From: Caldisericota bacterium
GTDB lineage: Bacteria; Caldisericota; Caldisericia; Caldisericales; Caldisericaceae
Reading direction: 5' to 3'
NCBI GenBank assembly: GCA_030642335.1
Contig: DAOWNX010000035.1
Span: forward strand, 1-7,490
Length of the DNA: 7,490 bases
The notes beneath the pieces are model-generated. The model did no database searches, was not told where the DNA came from, and saw only the letters and a list, made by a program, of their open reading frames with translations. Made by a program: the position numbers and the translations under genes. This document shows, piece after piece, positions 6,349 through 7,490 of the stretch (position 1 is the stretch's first letter; each line of letters starts with the position of its first letter).

Positions 6349-7490
6349 CTATGAACAATGTAGGTATTTGCTGATCAGTTTTTGAAGTTCTTTTTTATTG
6401 TCATAAAATTTTTTGCTCAAATTTTTGTCTTTGTAGTTTTTAAGTCCTTGTGCTATGCTATCAATTATATTTTCGGGGAAAACTCCGTCCTTTTCATAAA
6501 TTTTGCGGTCTTTTAACAGGTTTTCAGCGGATTCCCAGCAGGAGTTAGGCAGGCGAGACATCTTTTTTGCATATGTATTTCCTTTGTTTGAAGATGTACC
6601 GGTATAAAGTTTGTTGGCAAGTTTTAACGCATCTTTCATTTCTAGTCCGTGCCGTGCAGCTACCGCTAATCCTGCTAACAGCAGGTAAATGTTAGCCGAG
6701 CCGTCAGGACAGCGGAATTCTACGGTTTGTTTACTCCCATATTCCTTGAATTTGCTTTTTTCCAGAGGGTTTGCATCTTTAGCCATGTTTTTGACATTAA
6801 GCCACCCCAGAGGAACTCTCACCAATGCGGAACGGTTTCTATCACCCCAGCAGATGTTTATTGGTGCTTCCTGACCAGGGACGAGTCTCAGGTACGAGGT
6901 TGGCACAGTATTGCCGAATGCAGTCAAAGAGGGAGACAGTGTTAAATATCCGGTGATAGCTTTTCGCGCTGTATCACTCAGATGATTTTTGTCTATCATC
7001 ATATTTTTCACGCTTGATGTCAACCTCGTATGGATATGAAGGCCGTTACCTGCATGTCCCAACGATACCTTTGGTGCAAAGCTGATTGTTACTCCGTGTT
7101 TGTATCCGATTACTCTTAACATCCATCGGGCAATAGCAATGTAATCAGCAGCGTCTTCTATTGGTACAGGGAGGAATTCAATTTCATGCTGTTCCATTGA
7201 AAAGTCTTTATTATGGATGTTGCCTACTTCAGAATGGCTGTACTTTATTTTTCCGCCTGCTTGAGTGATAGCTTGCATTGCTTCGTAACGTATTTTTCCC
7301 CATTTAATAAACGGATAAGATTCTTGATATCCTTTCTGGTCAGAAACAGGGTAAAGGGGGTCATTATCGCACATGACATAGTATTCCAACTCCCCCATTG
7401 CTTCAAGAGTCAAACCCGTATTGTCTTTCAATACTTGATGAGCTTTTCTGATGATGTTTTCAGGAGAACTTGCCAGGCGAACTCCATTCC
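6349..7490 (-). CDS. glnA: Glutamine synthetase family protein, C-terminal catalytic part (N-terminus outside window)
   Basis: The frame stays open to base 7490, so 379 residues are visible and roughly 100 N-terminal residues lie beyond the edge; the TTG at 7431 is internal. Numbering from the first whole codon (7486-7488), type I glutamine synthetase metal ligands are present: E33/E35 (GELEYY), E87 (HSEVG), E102 (EQHEIEF), H151 (GNGLHIH) and E257 (VEFRCPDG). The glutamate flap residue E207 sits in RLVPGQEAP, followed by WGDRNRSALVRVP with the ATP/glutamate arginines. The enzyme would join ammonia (or an amine) to glutamate using ATP, in the cytoplasm. Odd points: the ATP motif reads KVSLGHAGNGLHIHTR instead of KP...H..S, RCPDGSANIYL replaces R.PDP..NPYL, about seven extra residues lie between E87 and E102, and no adenylylation-site motif is seen. 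True glutamine synthetase is likely, but a gamma-glutamyl-amine ligase is possible. Confidence 0.85.
   Translation of the reverse strand, partial: NGVRLASSPENIIRKAHQVLKDNTGLTLEAMGELEYYVMCDNDPLYPVSDQKGYQESYPFIKWGKIRYEAMQAITQAGGKIKYSHSEVGNIHNKDFSMEQHEIEFLPVPIEDAADYIAIARWMLRVIGYKHGVTISFAPKVSLGHAGNGLHIHTRLTSSVKNMMIDKNHLSDTARKAITGYLTLSPSLTAFGNTVPTSYLRLVPGQEAPINICWGDRNRSALVRVPLGWLNVKNMAKDANPLEKSKFKEYGSKQTVEFRCPDGSANIYLLLAGLAVAARHGLEMKDALKLANKLYTGTSSNKGNTYAKKMSRLPNSCWESAENLLKDRKIYEKDGVFPENIIDSIAQGLKNYKDKNLSKKFYDNKKELQKLISKYLHCS

Noticed and set aside
7429..7431. TTG as the start of the glutamine synthetase-like gene
   Set aside because: The frame continues without a stop to the window edge, and the upstream residues (NGVRLASSPENIIRKAHQ) look like family sequence; the N-terminal domain is still missing, so the true start is outside.

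Overview
The window is AT-rich, densely coding bacterial DNA with strong Shine-Dalgarno sites and sigma-70-type promoters. All six genes belong to widespread bacterial families. A DegV protein and purine-rich ribosome sites would suit Firmicutes or one of the deep-branching anaerobic, Firmicutes-like phyla, but no feature fixes the phylum. There are no RNA genes, CRISPR arrays, transposases or phage genes.

Left part (1-2045, + strand): the C-terminal end of a hydantoinase A/oxoprolinase-family subunit (hyuA, cut by the window edge), followed two bases later by a complete hydantoinase B subunit (hyuB). Together they should form one ATP-dependent amide-ring-opening enzyme of the hydantoinase/5-oxoprolinase/acetone carboxylase superfamily. 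The substrate cannot be read from sequence.

Middle (2046-5320, + strand): a 126-bp gap with a good promoter that ends almost on the start codon, then glmM and glmS, which overlap by one base. GlmS makes glucosamine-6-phosphate from fructose-6-phosphate and glutamine, and GlmM isomerises it to glucosamine-1-phosphate. These are consecutive steps toward UDP-GlcNAc for peptidoglycan and other envelope glycans. The overlap leaves no space for a glmS ribozyme before glmS.

Right part (5321-7490): a second, near-consensus promoter drives a single DegV/FakB-like fatty-acid-binding gene on the + strand. It converges on a glutamine synthetase-family gene on the - strand whose N-terminus lies beyond the right edge. 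The 46-bp gap between the two stop codons is almost filled by a perfect inverted repeat with 18-base arms, which is the most striking non-coding structure here. The glutamine synthetase-like protein keeps the metal and glutamate ligands visible in this part of the fold, but departs from the classical family at several signature positions.

I found no convincing novel multi-gene system. The items worth a second look are the perfect palindrome, the apparently leaderless glmM transcript and the divergent glutamine synthetase.
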